A stretch of 64,000 nt of DNA from UBA3263 sp964586765 (GCA_964586765.1 CAZPHN010000011.1:1-64000), one strand, 5' to 3'; positions 43,258 through 52,090 are shown, counted from the first letter of the stretch. The notes: generated by a model from the sequence alone, not told the origin. Numbers and translations are program-made.

Positions 43258-45084
43258 ATGAAACTTCGACAATTCATTTCATTTTGCGCCCTTGTCTTTG
43301 TCGCGGCTTTAGCCGTGGCTCAGACTTCTGTCGAGGTATCGCTGCCGCGCAATGTGGCGGCGGGTGACCGTTTCAGTCTTACCGTTACGGTTAATAATCC
43401 GGAGGGACGTGTTTCAGATTTCAATGCGCCCACGCTTTCCGGGTGTACCTTCCTTGGCGGACCGGGCGTAAGCACAAGTTCCTACACGAGTATTATCAAC
43501 GGTAGAATGCAGTCGTCAAAAAGTACCGGATATACATTCCAGTATAAGGCGGACAAGGAAGGCACCGTTAAGGTACCTTCAATCAGTGTGACCGTTGACG
43601 GCAAGAGCTACTCCACGAATCCGGGACAGTTTACCGTCATGCCGGAGTCGCAGTCGCGCCAAAATCAGGGAGGGTGGGGCACACCCGCTCCGTCGCAGCG
43701 TCAGCCGGGTGGAAACTCTGCATCGTCTGACTTTCAGGTAGGGGCGAATGACCTGTTTATGCGTGTCGGACTCTCTGCCAATAATGTTTATGAACAGCAG
43801 GCGGTTGAATGTTCAATAAAGCTGTATAGCATTAACGCTCAGGTCAATTCTATCGCTGCGTCAGCAATTCCGGCGTTTGACGGTTGTCTGATTGAGGTTA
43901 TCGGTACACCGACCACTATCGACTGGCATTCAGAAAACGTAAATGGACGTAATTATTATGTCGCCACGATCTACCGCGCGTTGCTTTATCCTCAGCGCGC
44001 CGGCGATATTACGCTTTCCGGCGGCGAATACAACGTACGTGTATATCGCCAGATGATGATTCAGGATTTCTTTACCGCGCGTCCGCATATTCAGGAAAAA
44101 GACCTGACGCTTAAACCGCAGGCTGCCGTTCTCCACGTAAAGCCGCTGCCTGAACCTCGCCCCGCTAACTTCTCCGGTGCAGTCGGTAAGTTTACCGCTT
44201 CATCACGCCTTGTGGGCAATACGTTTAAGACTAATGAGGCGTCATCGCTGATTTATACTATTGAAGGAACCGGTAATATCAAGTTCCTTACGGAACCGAC
44301 CATTGACTTCCCGTCGGAGTTTGAGGTTTATGATCCGCATGTAGAGACAAATGCGCATGTCAGCGGACATAATATGACCGGTTCGCAGACCATTGAGTAC
44401 ACGTTCGTGCCTCAGAGTGTGGGCAAATTCTCTATTGGAGCGCATGATTTTGTTTATTTTGACCCCTCAAAAGGTGAATATGTAACCGAATCGGTGTCAG
44501 GATACGAAATTAATGTTGAAAAAGGCGCAGATGTGAGCAATGTCGCTGTTTCTTCAAAATCAGACATTCAGGCTAAGAATACCGATATCCACCATATTAA
44601 GCCCGGAGCTGACAAGCCCGCGTCCCGTCCGGTATATTTAGCCTCAAGTGCCTTGTACTGGTGTGTGTACCCGCTTCTGATGATTGTGGCTTCACTTATG
44701 CTGTGGCTCATTCTTAAGCGTCGCGGAGCTGACGTGCGCGAGCGTCGTCTTAATCGTGCCGGAAAGGTTGCCCGCAAGCGTCTTTCGGGTGCTGGAAAGT
44801 TCTTGCGTGCAAAGCAGTTTGAGGAATTCTATGCTGAACTCCTACGGGCCATGCAGACTTATATGGGCGATAAATTCATGATACCGGCTTCACAGCTTAA
44901 CCGTGAGAATATCGTTAACGCGCTTCGCGAACATGGAGCTTCGGATGAGACCGTCAGTGATGTCATCCGGATTATCGATGAGTGTGAGATGGCGCGCTAT
45001 ACTCCAAATCTTACTTCTGAAAATGCCGACAAAATATTCGAGTCAGCTCGTAATTGCATCAATAATATCGAGAATTTGAAATGA
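43258..45084 (+). CDS. batD: BatD, large periplasmic membrane-anchored protein
   Basis: A 608-aa protein with signal peptide (1-22, AVAQ). Several Ig-like/beta domains follow in the periplasm (VEVSLPRNVAAGDRFSLTV, LSGCTFLGGPGVSTSSY). One TM is at about 465-485 (WCVYPLLMIVASLMLWLIL), with a cytosolic helical tail containing FYAELLRAMQTYMGDKF. ATG at 43258 is preferred over the TTG at 43246. The stop overlaps batE by 4 bp. Confidence 0.92.
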   Translation: MKLRQFISFCALVFVAALAVAQTSVEVSLPRNVAAGDRFSLTVTVNNPEGRVSDFNAPTLSGCTFLGGPGVSTSSYTSIINGRMQSSKSTGYTFQYKADKEGTVKVPSISVTVDGKSYSTNPGQFTVMPESQSRQNQGGWGTPAPSQRQPGGNSASSDFQVGANDLFMRVGLSANNVYEQQAVECSIKLYSINAQVNSIAASAIPAFDGCLIEVIGTPTTIDWHSENVNGRNYYVATIYRALLYPQRAGDITLSGGEYNVRVYRQMMIQDFFTARPHIQEKDLTLKPQAAVLHVKPLPEPRPANFSGAVGKFTASSRLVGNTFKTNEASSLIYTIEGTGNIKFLTEPTIDFPSEFEVYDPHVETNAHVSGHNMTGSQTIEYTFVPQSVGKFSIGAHDFVYFDPSKGEYVTESVSGYEINVEKGADVSNVAVSSKSDIQAKNTDIHHIKPGADKPASRPVYLASSALYWCVYPLLMIVASLMLWLILKRRGADVRERRLNRAGKVARKRLSGAGKFLRAKQFEEFYAELLRAMQTYMGDKFMIPASQLNRENIVNALREHGASDETVSDVIRIIDECEMARYTPNLTSENADKIFESARNCINNIENLK

Positions 45085-45851
45085 AAAAGTTCGTTTTAAT
45101 ACTTTTTGTAGCTTTGCAGGCTGTTTTCGCTGCCGACGCATCTGTCGTGGCTCGCGCTGATTCCGCATACATGAACGATGATTTCCTGAATGCCGCCGCG
45201 CTTTATCAGGAAGCTATCGACTCTCTCGGACCTTCGCCTGAACGATATTATAATCTCGGTAACTCATATTATCGAGCCGGTTTGAACGGCATGGCTATTG
45301 TCAGTTACGAACGCGCGTTGCGACTTGACCCGTCAAATGATGATATCCGCGATAACCTTGAGTTTGTCAACTCACGTATTACCGACCGCATAACCTCCGG
45401 ACAGTCTCTTTGGGGCAGCGCGGCTGATCGCGTCGCCCGTACCGCTCACTCCAATGTCTGGGCTTGGGGTGGTTTGATTTGCTTCGTGCTTGCATTGGCG
45501 GGAGTCTGTGTTTATTTCCTTGCCGATGGTGTGATGATACGTAAGGTGGGATTTTTTGGCGCAGGCGTGCTTCTTATATGCTGTGGGCTGTCTAACTGGA
45601 TGGCATGGCGTGCAGCCCGGTCTGCAACCTCGGCGACTTCTGCTGTGGTTGTCAGTCCGTCAGTCATCCTGTCTACCACTCCGCGTCAACCAAAAGATCG
45701 CTCGGAGGAGGCTATGCTGCTCCATGAGGGCACGAAACTCGAAATACTCGATTCAATCCCCGGCACCGGCAATGACCGCATGTGGTATGACGTAAGAGTG
45801 GATGACTCTCATCGTGCTTGGATATCATCGCAAGCTGTAGAGGTAATTTAA
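45081..45851 (+). CDS. batE: BatE, TPR and SH3-like protein
   Basis: A 256-aa protein: signal peptide (1-18), two TPR motifs (about 22-95, AALYQEAIDSLGPSPERYYN, then GMAIVSYERALRLDPSNDD). Two hydrophobic segments are at about 128-150 and 155-172, and a C-terminal SH3-like domain (about 200-256) ends WISSQAVEVI. Last gene of the operon; a terminator follows. Confidence 0.9.
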   Translation: MKKFVLILFVALQAVFAADASVVARADSAYMNDDFLNAAALYQEAIDSLGPSPERYYNLGNSYYRAGLNGMAIVSYERALRLDPSNDDIRDNLEFVNSRITDRITSGQSLWGSAADRVARTAHSNVWAWGGLICFVLALAGVCVYFLADGVMIRKVGFFGAGVLLICCGLSNWMAWRAARSATSATSAVVVSPSVILSTTPRQPKDRSEEAMLLHEGTKLEILDSIPGTGNDRMWYDVRVDDSHRAWISSQAVEVI

Positions 45852-45874
45852 TACGTTGATATATAGCTCCTAAT

Positions 45875-45909
45875 AAAAAGCATGTTGTATAACATGCTTT
45901 TTATTTTTG
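45875..45909 (+). terminator. terminator of the moxR-bat operon
   Basis: AAAAAGCATGTT pairs with AACATGCTTTTT around GTAT and continues into a T-rich run. Confidence 0.85.
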
Positions 45910-45936
45910 CCTGACCGATTTTATTGACTAACTTTA
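45906..45936 (+). promoter_or_regulatory. promoter of the 84-aa HTH gene
   Basis: TTTG (45906-45909), 19 nt, TAACTTTA (45929-45936), one base from the -7 consensus and ideally spaced. It starts in the T-run of the preceding terminator. Confidence 0.6.
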
Positions 45937-45976
45937 CGTCACAAAACAAATAACCCCTCTAAACTGTATAAGTAGT

Positions 45977-46231
45977 ATGAGCAAGACCATTTCTTTCAAC
46001 GAACTTCGTCAACTTAAGGATTCACTGCCTGATGGCTCGATGCACCGCATAGCCGATAAACTCAATATCACCGTTCAGACCGTACGCAATTATTTCGGCG
46101 GTACAAACTATGAATATGGTAAAAACCATGGTGTTCATATCGAACCCGGTCCAAATGGCGGTATTGTAGTTCTGGATGATACCACTATCTATGATATGGC
46201 TCTCGAAATCCTTGCCGAAGGTAAACAGTAA
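45977..46231 (+). CDS. small helix-turn-helix protein of unknown role
   Basis: An 84-aa soluble protein. MHRIADKLNITVQTVRNYFGG (about 22-41) is a plausible helix-turn-helix, with Thr-Val-Gln-Thr-Val-Arg as recognition helix. The remainder (GVHIEPGPNGGIVVLDDTTI) is a short strand-rich tail. Similar small proteins occur in Bacteroidales. Its own promoter and the 46-bp gap to the Usp gene suggest a bicistronic unit, but no target is evident. Confidence 0.7.
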   Translation: MSKTISFNELRQLKDSLPDGSMHRIADKLNITVQTVRNYFGGTNYEYGKNHGVHIEPGPNGGIVVLDDTTIYDMALEILAEGKQ

Positions 46232-46277
46232 ACAGAATTCAAGATTGGCTCATTCTTCTCTCTCCATGTTTTAAATT

Positions 46278-47417
46278 ATGAAAGACGGTCGGCTCATAAC
46301 GGTAGCGATTCACACCTTCGATAAGGCTACGGCTTTGAAAGCCTTGCTTGAGCATGAGGGAGTGGAAGTTGTGCTTCAAAATGTAAATCTCGAGGACCCG
46401 GTCGTCTCTTCCGGTGTCAGGGTGCGTATCCACGAAAGTGACCTTCCGCTGGCTCTACGCATTATTGAAAATCCTGAAATATTTGTAATTGATGCCGTTG
46501 CAGAGGGAGGCAATAAGGTGGGAAGTGATGATCATACCATTCTTTTGCCGGTCGATTTCTCTGCCCGTTCAATGCATAGTGTAAGAGTGGCATTTTCTAT
46601 TGCTGCGCGTACGCGCGCACGCGTGGTCATTCTTCATGCTTATTTGGTTCCTCGCTCATCATCGCTGATGTCTCTCTCGAACTCGTTGACTTTTGACTCA
46701 GTGGGGCTTTCGCAGCCCGGCGAGTCCGAGTCATCGGTTGAAATTGCCCGAGGTGCTCATGAAATGATGGCATCGCTGACATCAAAGATTAAAGCCGAGA
46801 TAAAATCAGGCAATCTGCCTGGCGCGAAATTCTCGTGTGTGCTTCTCGAAGGCATCCCCGAGGAATGTATTGCTCAGTATATAAAGGACAACCGTTCCGT
46901 GCGCCTGATTGTTATGGGAACTCGTGCTGCCGAGCGTAAGGCTCATGACCTTACCGGTAGCATCACAGCTGAGGTACTTGACAGCTGTCGTATTCAGGCT
47001 TTGACAGTTCCTGACGTTGACCGTAAGTTTAACTCTCTTGGCGATGTACGTACCGTTGCGCTCCTTTCCAGTCTCGAACAGGAAGATTTTCTTGCTCTTG
47101 ATGCGCTGAATAGGCTTATGCCTCCTAATAAGGAGTTGGAAGTCAAAGTGATTTGCCTTCCCAGTCATAAATATCTGCGCGCAACTACTGACGCTGCCCG
47201 TACGGCTTTACGCGAATATTGCCGCGAGCATTTCCCTTATTATAAATTCACGCTTGAGTCAACCGACGGACAGATTGACACTATCGAGCATGAAAACCTC
47301 GACCTTATCGTTGTGCCTAACCGAAAAAAGAATATGCTTGTGCGCCTGTTTAATCCGGGATTGGCACATCGCATCCTGTTCCATTCGGATATCCCGATGA
47401 TGGTCATCCCCGTTTAG
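46278..47417 (+). CDS. DUF2007-like domain fused to universal stress protein
   Basis: A 379-aa cytosolic protein. Residues 1-70 (VAIHTFDKATALKALLEHEG, then VRVRIHESDLPLALRII) match the DUF2007/putative signal-transducing fold. Residues 85-235 form a UspA domain (TILLPVDFSARSMHSVRVAF, MGTRAAERKAHDLTGS). A second, more divergent Usp-like half fills the end (VVPNRKKNMLVRLFNPGLAH). The 3' end overlaps the HxlR gene on the other strand by 4 bp. Confidence 0.82.
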   Translation: MKDGRLITVAIHTFDKATALKALLEHEGVEVVLQNVNLEDPVVSSGVRVRIHESDLPLALRIIENPEIFVIDAVAEGGNKVGSDDHTILLPVDFSARSMHSVRVAFSIAARTRARVVILHAYLVPRSSSLMSLSNSLTFDSVGLSQPGESESSVEIARGAHEMMASLTSKIKAEIKSGNLPGAKFSCVLLEGIPEECIAQYIKDNRSVRLIVMGTRAAERKAHDLTGSITAEVLDSCRIQALTVPDVDRKFNSLGDVRTVALLSSLEQEDFLALDALNRLMPPNKELEVKVICLPSHKYLRATTDAARTALREYCREHFPYYKFTLESTDGQIDTIEHENLDLIVVPNRKKNMLVRLFNPGLAHRILFHSDIPMMVIPV

Positions 47418-47779
47418 GCTTTTTCTGTTTTACCGTATTTTCGTTCGAAAATATCGAAATGTTCATTTCCCCATTTGAGCATCATGTCAATGATGGGAAT
47501 GAGCGATATGCCAAGCTCGCTTATTTTGTACTCTGAGCGTGGCGGCAGTTCCGGATAGATTGTTTTCTCTACAAGTCCGTCCTCAACCATTTCTTTCAGT
47601 TGGATGTCGAGTACCCTCGGTGTTGCTTCCGGAAGGCATTTGTGAATTTCGCTTGGGCGTAGCGGCGTTCCCGAGCGGAGTTCGTCCAAAATACATGATT
47701 TCCATTTTGATTCGATGAGACTCATTGTGAGCCGAAGCGGACAGTCGAGGTCCACCGGTATTTTCTTTTCATATGCCAT
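47414..47779 (-). CDS. HxlR-family transcriptional regulator
   Basis: A 121-aa winged-helix repressor/activator. The family opening DCPLRLTMSLIESKWKSCIL is present, followed by GTPLRPSEIHKCLPEATPRV and YPELPPRSEYKISELG. There is no conserved N-terminal redox Cys pair, but one Cys lies at the usual place (DCPL), as in thiol- or electrophile-sensing members. Divergent from the SnoaL-type gene, with which it probably shares an operator. Its start codon lies only 4 nt after the -7 box. Confidence 0.9.
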   Translation of the reverse strand: MAYEKKIPVDLDCPLRLTMSLIESKWKSCILDELRSGTPLRPSEIHKCLPEATPRVLDIQLKEMVEDGLVEKTIYPELPPRSEYKISELGISLIPIIDMMLKWGNEHFDIFERKYGKTEKA

Positions 47780-47783
47780 GGCG

Positions 47784-47815
47784 CAAAGTTAAGCAATAAA
47801 TAACTTATAATCAAG
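47784..47815 (-). promoter_or_regulatory. promoter of the HxlR gene
   Basis: Minus strand: CTTG (47815-47812), 20-21 nt, TAACTTTG (47791-47784). The start codon at 47779 is 4 nt from the box, suggesting a leaderless mRNA. Confidence 0.62.
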
Positions 47816-47863
47816 TATGGAATAAAAATTCGGTATATGAATAATTTTTCGGTACTTGATTAT
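47807..47863. promoter_or_regulatory. 11-bp inverted repeat, probable HxlR operator
   Basis: ATAATCAAGTA (47807-47817) is the exact reverse complement of TACTTGATTAT (47853-47863), with 35 bp between. Each arm contains the CTTG -33 box of one of the two divergent promoters, so a bound regulator would control both. Confidence 0.65.
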
Positions 47864-47886
47864 CATGAAATAACCTAATAACTTTG
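47855..47886 (+). promoter_or_regulatory. promoter of the SnoaL-like gene
   Basis: CTTG (47855-47858), 20 nt, TAACTTTG (47879-47886); about 25 nt of leader before the ATG at 47918. Confidence 0.65.
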
Positions 47887-47917
47887 CAAGCGAAAATAAT
47901 TTATAATTCTAAAAACA

Positions 47918-48301
47918 ATGAGAGACGAAATTAAAGAATATGAAGCCGTAGCAAAGGCTGCCGAGAAGTTTGTAAAGAGTGTAGCCGAGGGTAATAGTAT
48001 TTATGCTAAGGAGCTATTCACAGATGATGCCGTTCTTTTCGGAATGCTGGACGGTGTGCTTGAACATGGCTCTATCGAACAGTTTTATCATAATGTTGAT
48101 ACTGTTGGTGCCGGTGTTGATTTCAAGGCTCGTATTGATGTGCTTGCCGTTGAGGAAACCGTTGCCGTTGTGCGAGTGCTTGAGGAAAAGTGGGGTGGAC
48201 GAATTGATTTTACCGACTATCTGTTGCTTCTTAAGCTCAACGGTGAATGGAAATGTGTGGCAAAAGCCTACAATCAGAACTCAAATACAATCAAAAAATG
48301 A
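47918..48301 (+). CDS. SnoaL/NTF2-like small protein
   Basis: A 127-aa cytosolic protein with the cone-shaped NTF2 fold pattern: a helix (VAKAAEKFVKSVAEGN), DDAVLFGMLDGVLEHGSIEQ, then strands (VAVVRVLEEKWGGRIDFTDY and LLLKLNGEWKCVAKAYNQ). Such proteins bind or convert small hydrophobic molecules. It matches the putative lumazine-binding group. Divergence from HxlR suggests it is the regulator's target. Confidence 0.82.
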   Translation: MRDEIKEYEAVAKAAEKFVKSVAEGNSIYAKELFTDDAVLFGMLDGVLEHGSIEQFYHNVDTVGAGVDFKARIDVLAVEETVAVVRVLEEKWGGRIDFTDYLLLLKLNGEWKCVAKAYNQNSNTIKK

Positions 48302-48306
48302 AAAAG

Positions 48307-48328
48307 AAATGCCGATTTATCGGTATTT
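48307..48328. terminator. bidirectional terminator between SnoaL-like and M50 genes
   Basis: AAATGCCGA pairs with TCGGTATTT (one G-T pair) around TTTA. It ends on the M50 stop codon, and A-rich and T-rich runs flank it. Confidence 0.6.
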
Positions 48329-49473
48329 TAAGCTTTGAATGCGTGGGTTGACAGATTTTGCTGCATCAGGGCGAGGTCGCTGATTACTTCGCCCCGGAGC
48401 AGGTAGTCGTCGCGCCGCGAGTTGAGGTTATCGAATATTTCCTTGGCTTTGGCGGGGTCTTTGTCAATGTAAAGTGTGATGGCAAAGTGTAAACGCTCTT
48501 TTGAAGACATAAATTTGCGGTAGGTTGCGATATACTGCCTCAATTTTTCATCAAGAATCGCTTCGGCGTCTGCTGTTTTGCCTGTTACCAGTTGCAGATA
48601 AGCCGTTTCACACGCAATTTCATTGACATATAGCGGAATTATTTTATCGCGTTCGCCATACAGACGTTCAAATGCGTCGAGGGCTTCTTCGAAACGCATT
48701 TCGTCGATTAGTCGCGAGGCTGCCATCATAGGTATGGCAACTTCCATAGCGTTAGTGTAATCGATAGATTCGGGAACGTTGAACCACTCCGTCGGCATAT
48801 CTTTAGGGCGGACACCGTTTTGAATAAGCGCGTTTGAGCGCAACTGATAAATCAATCCTTGTTTACTAAGCGGGCTTCTCAGTAATTCTATCGTATTGTG
48901 ACCGTCGTTGCCAATTCCGTTAATCTTCATCGGAATTCCGTTCATAAGTATTATAATCGCGTCGATAAGTATAAATATCATCACGAACTCTCTAAAAAAC
49001 GGATTAATATCCATCCAAAGTAAAGGAAGCATTGCAACAAGAACGATAATGTTTGCTATTACGCCTCCAAGATTGTACATCACAGTTGGAATCTCACTGA
49101 GCGGACGGTCGGGAGGGGTAAGCAGACATTGACCGCCGGTGCCGGCTATTGCGAACTTTTTAATGCTAATTTTGCCGTTTTCTTTAATAAAAGTATATTT
49201 AAAGATACGGAATGATACGAACTTATAGCCGCTCATGAGTCCGAATATGAGGTGACCGGCTTCATGAACAGGTATCAGAACCGCGATAGCGAAAAAGAGA
49301 GCTACGACTCCCACAATGACAGCTCCGATGAGTTCAAGGATATGCGTTGAAACCAATTTGTGGAGGAACTCACTGAGAGTCGTGTCCGTAAATAATAAAA
49401 TACCGGAAATGGCAATCAGTAATCCGATTGTCATTCCCAGAATTCCTGCGCCTATATATTTAAGTATTTTCAT
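48328..49473 (-). CDS. M50-type (site-2-protease-like) membrane metalloprotease
   Basis: A 381-aa protein. TM helices are at about 5-28 and 45-75; the zinc motif HEAGH (His70, Glu71, His74) lies at the end of the second. TMs continue at about 133-153 and 160-180. NGIPMKINGIGNDGHN (178-192) matches the NxxP...DG third-ligand motif of site-2 proteases, so it should be active. The C-terminal 180 residues are cytosolic and helical, TPR-like (FEEALDAFERLYGERDK). Its target is unknown. The CMD-cupin gene ends directly upstream. Confidence 0.85.
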   Translation of the reverse strand: MKILKYIGAGILGMTIGLLIAISGILLFTDTTLSEFLHKLVSTHILELIGAVIVGVVALFFAIAVLIPVHEAGHLIFGLMSGYKFVSFRIFKYTFIKENGKISIKKFAIAGTGGQCLLTPPDRPLSEIPTVMYNLGGVIANIIVLVAMLPLLWMDINPFFREFVMIFILIDAIIILMNGIPMKINGIGNDGHNTIELLRSPLSKQGLIYQLRSNALIQNGVRPKDMPTEWFNVPESIDYTNAMEVAIPMMAASRLIDEMRFEEALDAFERLYGERDKIIPLYVNEIACETAYLQLVTGKTADAEAILDEKLRQYIATYRKFMSSKERLHFAITLYIDKDPAKAKEIFDNLNSRRDDYLLRGEVISDLALMQQNLSTHAFKA

Positions 49474-50289
49474 TTAAAGGGCGTCATATTGCTCATCGGT
49501 AACCGGTTCGAGCCATACGTTTTCAGTCTTTTCACCGGGCACACCGAATGCAAGATGTGCAAACCATGAGTCTTTAGCCGCGCCATGCCAGTGTTTTACG
49601 TTTGCGGGGATATTAATTACGGTGCCGGGGAGGATTTCAACAGCAGGTTTGCCTTCTTCCTGATACCATCCGCGTCCGGCAACGCCTACAAGCATCTGTC
49701 CGCCGCCCCGTTCTGCTTTGTGAATATGCCAGTTATTGCGGCATCCCGGTTCAAAAGTCACGTTGGCAAACGGAATCTGTTCGGTAGAAATCTGCGCCAG
49801 ATAGCTGTTGCCAATAAAATATCGGGCGTACGCATCGTTAGGGTCTCCGATGGGGAAAATCATCTGACGCTGGAATTCGGCTTTTGCGTCATTGCCCGTT
49901 ATATCATCCGCCCAGACATCTTTGGCAAGACGGAAGGCTGCCCATGCTTTGGGCCATCCGGCATAGAAAGCTATGTGAGTAATGATTTCTGCTGCTTCCG
50001 TGCGGGTTATACCGTTTTTCTTCGCTTCCTGAAGATGGAATGTCAAAGATGAATCGGTGATACCTTGCGAAATAAGGCTTGTAATTGTGACAAGGCTGCG
50101 GTCGCGAAGTGAAAGCAGATCATTGCGGCTCCATACCTCGCCGAAAAGTATGTCATCGTTAAGTTTAGCGAATTCAGGAGCAAATTCGCCGAGTTGCTGA
50201 CGGCCTGCCGTCTGAATGATTTTCTGTTGTGCCATAAGTGAAGTAGATACTATAAGGATTAAAAGGAGAGAAAGAGTATATTTTTTCAT
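49474..50289 (-). CDS. secreted carboxymuconolactone decarboxylase-like / cupin fusion protein
   Basis: A 271-aa protein with signal peptide (1-21, SLMAQQ). The CMD/AhpD-like domain (about 35-125) has ITHIAFYAGWPKAWAAFRLA. The cupin (about 165-260) has NNWHIHKAERGGGQMLVGVAGRGWYQ in two parts of the metal motif and PANVKHWHGA. No CxxC is seen, so peroxidase activity of the AhpD type is not supported. The CMD-cupin combination is common in periplasmic or secreted Bacteroidetes proteins. It sits between ispF and the M50 gene on the same strand. Confidence 0.85.
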   Translation of the reverse strand: MKKYTLSLLLILIVSTSLMAQQKIIQTAGRQQLGEFAPEFAKLNDDILFGEVWSRNDLLSLRDRSLVTITSLISQGITDSSLTFHLQEAKKNGITRTEAAEIITHIAFYAGWPKAWAAFRLAKDVWADDITGNDAKAEFQRQMIFPIGDPNDAYARYFIGNSYLAQISTEQIPFANVTFEPGCRNNWHIHKAERGGGQMLVGVAGRGWYQEEGKPAVEILPGTVINIPANVKHWHGAAKDSWFAHLAFGVPGEKTENVWLEPVTDEQYDAL

Positions 50290-50300
50290 ATACTTAGTTA

Positions 50301-50789
50301 TTATAATGTGTCAGATTTTTCAATCAAGGCGGTAGCTTGGGCGGCAATGCCTTCGCCTCTGCCCGTAAACCCAAGCCGCTCGGTGGTGGTTGCCTTGACG
50401 CTGACGCAGTCAAGGTCTAAGCCCATATCGGCAGCTATTGTTTCTCTCATTCGCTCGATGTATGGGAGCAGTTTCGGAGCCTGAGCAATGATGGTTACGT
50501 CAACATTTCCCGGCTTGAACCCTTTTTCGGCAATAAGTTCTACAACCCGGCGCAAAAGCTTACGCGAGTCAGCCCCTTTATATGCCGGGTCTGTGTCCGG
50601 AAAGTGGTAACCTATGTCGCGAAGGGCGGCTGCACCGAGCAACGCATCGCAAAGCGCATGGAGAGCCACGTCGGCATCGCTATGACCTAAAAGACCGAGA
50701 TTATGTTCTACTCTTACTCCGCAGAGCCAGAGCTCGCGGTTTTCTGCAAATCTATGGACGTCAAATCCGTTTCCTATTCTTATGTTCAT
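50301..50789 (-). CDS. ispF: 2-C-methyl-D-erythritol 2,4-cyclodiphosphate synthase
   Basis: Forms MEcPP in the non-mevalonate isoprenoid pathway. The 162-aa protein has the zinc ligands in GNGFDVHRF (Asp-x-His) and GHSDADVALHALCDALLGA, and FPDTDPAYKGADS. The C-terminal KATTTERLGFTGRGEGIAAQA is present. First gene of the minus-strand unit and divergent from porV. The ATG is only 4 nt from a -7 box. Confidence 0.96.
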   Translation of the reverse strand: MNIRIGNGFDVHRFAENRELWLCGVRVEHNLGLLGHSDADVALHALCDALLGAAALRDIGYHFPDTDPAYKGADSRKLLRRVVELIAEKGFKPGNVDVTIIAQAPKLLPYIERMRETIAADMGLDLDCVSVKATTTERLGFTGRGEGIAAQATALIEKSDTL

Positions 50790-50793
50790 GATG

Positions 50794-50801
50794 CAAAGTT
50801 A
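50794..50801 (-). promoter_or_regulatory. -7 box of ispF
   Basis: Minus strand TAACTTTG, 4 nt before the ATG; the mRNA is likely leaderless. The upstream element is weak (ATTG at 22 nt). Confidence 0.5.
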
Positions 50802-50856
50802 CAAAAAAAAACGTTGTTTGAAGCAATAATTAATGTAAGTATTGCGTTTTCTTGTC

Positions 50857-52071
50857 ATGATGATACGGAAAAATCTCATTATCGCAGCTATTCTCTGTAG
50901 TGCTTCTGTTGGACCTGCCTTTGCGTCTGACTATGAGACTGCAAATCAGTTCAACCCATTGCAGACCGGTGTGAACTCACTCGATATTGTCCCTGATGCG
51001 CGCGGCGCGTCAATGGGTGACCTTGGTGTGGCCTCTGACCCTGATGTCAATTCTCAGTTCTGGAACTCTTCTAAATATGCCTTTGCATATTCCGGAGCGG
51101 GCGTGTCGCTCAGCTATACTCCATGGCTACGTAAGTTGGTCAATGATATTGCGTTGCTTAATCTTACCGGCTATTGGAAGATAGGCAGCGGTGACAATCA
51201 GGCTCTTTCCGCTTCGCTGCGTTATTTTACCCTCGGCGAAGTAACCTCAGGTATTGATGGCGATAATCTGATGAGTCTCCACCCATATGAAATGTCGGTT
51301 GACCTTGGATATAGCCGCAAGCTATCCGAGAAATATTCTATGGGCGTTGTTTTCCGTTACATCTATTCTGACCTCGGTTTTTCCACTTCTGAAAGTGAAA
51401 CCCAGCCGGTTGGTGCTTCCGCTTTCGCTGCCGATATCAACGGCTACTATACTACCTTTCCTATGGTTGGACGCTCTGAGTGTCAGTGGTCGTTCGGCTG
51501 GAACCTCAGCAATATCGGTTCGAAGGTAAACTATGATCATGGTAACCAACCGGCCTTTCTGCCAGCTCAGCTCAGACTCGGTACCTCGTTTACTTTCCCG
51601 CTGGCTGACTATCATTTGCTTTCGCTCAATTTTGACGCAAGTAAAATCCTTGTGCCTGCAATGCCGCGCGAAAGTGACTATAACAATCTCCTGACCCTTG
51701 AGGATCAGGAAAAGTTTGAGGACGCTAAGAACAAGTGGGAAAATATGTCATCAATCGCCGGCATATTCAAGAGCTTTTCTGATGCTCCACGCGGTTTTAA
51801 GGAGGAACTTGAAGAAATCCGTTTCAGCCTTGGCGCGGAGTATTCTTATAACGACCAGTTCTTTTTCCGCGCAGGATATTTCTATGAACATCCCAACAAG
51901 GGTAATCGCCAGTATCTCGGTGTAGGTGCCGGTTTTGCGCTTAAGGTAGTGCGACTTGATGCATCATACATGGTTGCAACTGCCGCATCATCGCCTCTTG
52001 ACCAGACGTTGCGCTTTACCCTCAGTTTCGATATGGACGGCATAAAAGACCTCTTTGGTCGCCGTCGTTAA
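50857..52071 (+). CDS. porV: type IX secretion outer-membrane protein PorV (LptO)
   Basis: A 404-aa FadL-like barrel of the type IX secretion system; it shuttles cargo to the attachment complex. Signal peptide 1-24 (GPAFASD). The diagnostic start of the mature protein is NQFNPLQTGVNSLDIVPDARG, followed by ASMGDLGVASDPDVNSQFWN and SKYAFAYSGAGVSLSYTPWL. The end is barrel-like (LRFTLSFDMDGIKDLFGRRR). The frame opens at a TTG (50842), but ATG at 50857 or 50860 starts the signal peptide. No other por/spr genes are in the window. Confidence 0.93.
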   Translation: MMIRKNLIIAAILCSASVGPAFASDYETANQFNPLQTGVNSLDIVPDARGASMGDLGVASDPDVNSQFWNSSKYAFAYSGAGVSLSYTPWLRKLVNDIALLNLTGYWKIGSGDNQALSASLRYFTLGEVTSGIDGDNLMSLHPYEMSVDLGYSRKLSEKYSMGVVFRYIYSDLGFSTSESETQPVGASAFAADINGYYTTFPMVGRSECQWSFGWNLSNIGSKVNYDHGNQPAFLPAQLRLGTSFTFPLADYHLLSLNFDASKILVPAMPRESDYNNLLTLEDQEKFEDAKNKWENMSSIAGIFKSFSDAPRGFKEELEEIRFSLGAEYSYNDQFFFRAGYFYEHPNKGNRQYLGVGAGFALKVVRLDASYMVATAASSPLDQTLRFTLSFDMDGIKDLFGRRR

Positions 52072-52090
52072 GTTTTGATTAGGACCAAAT

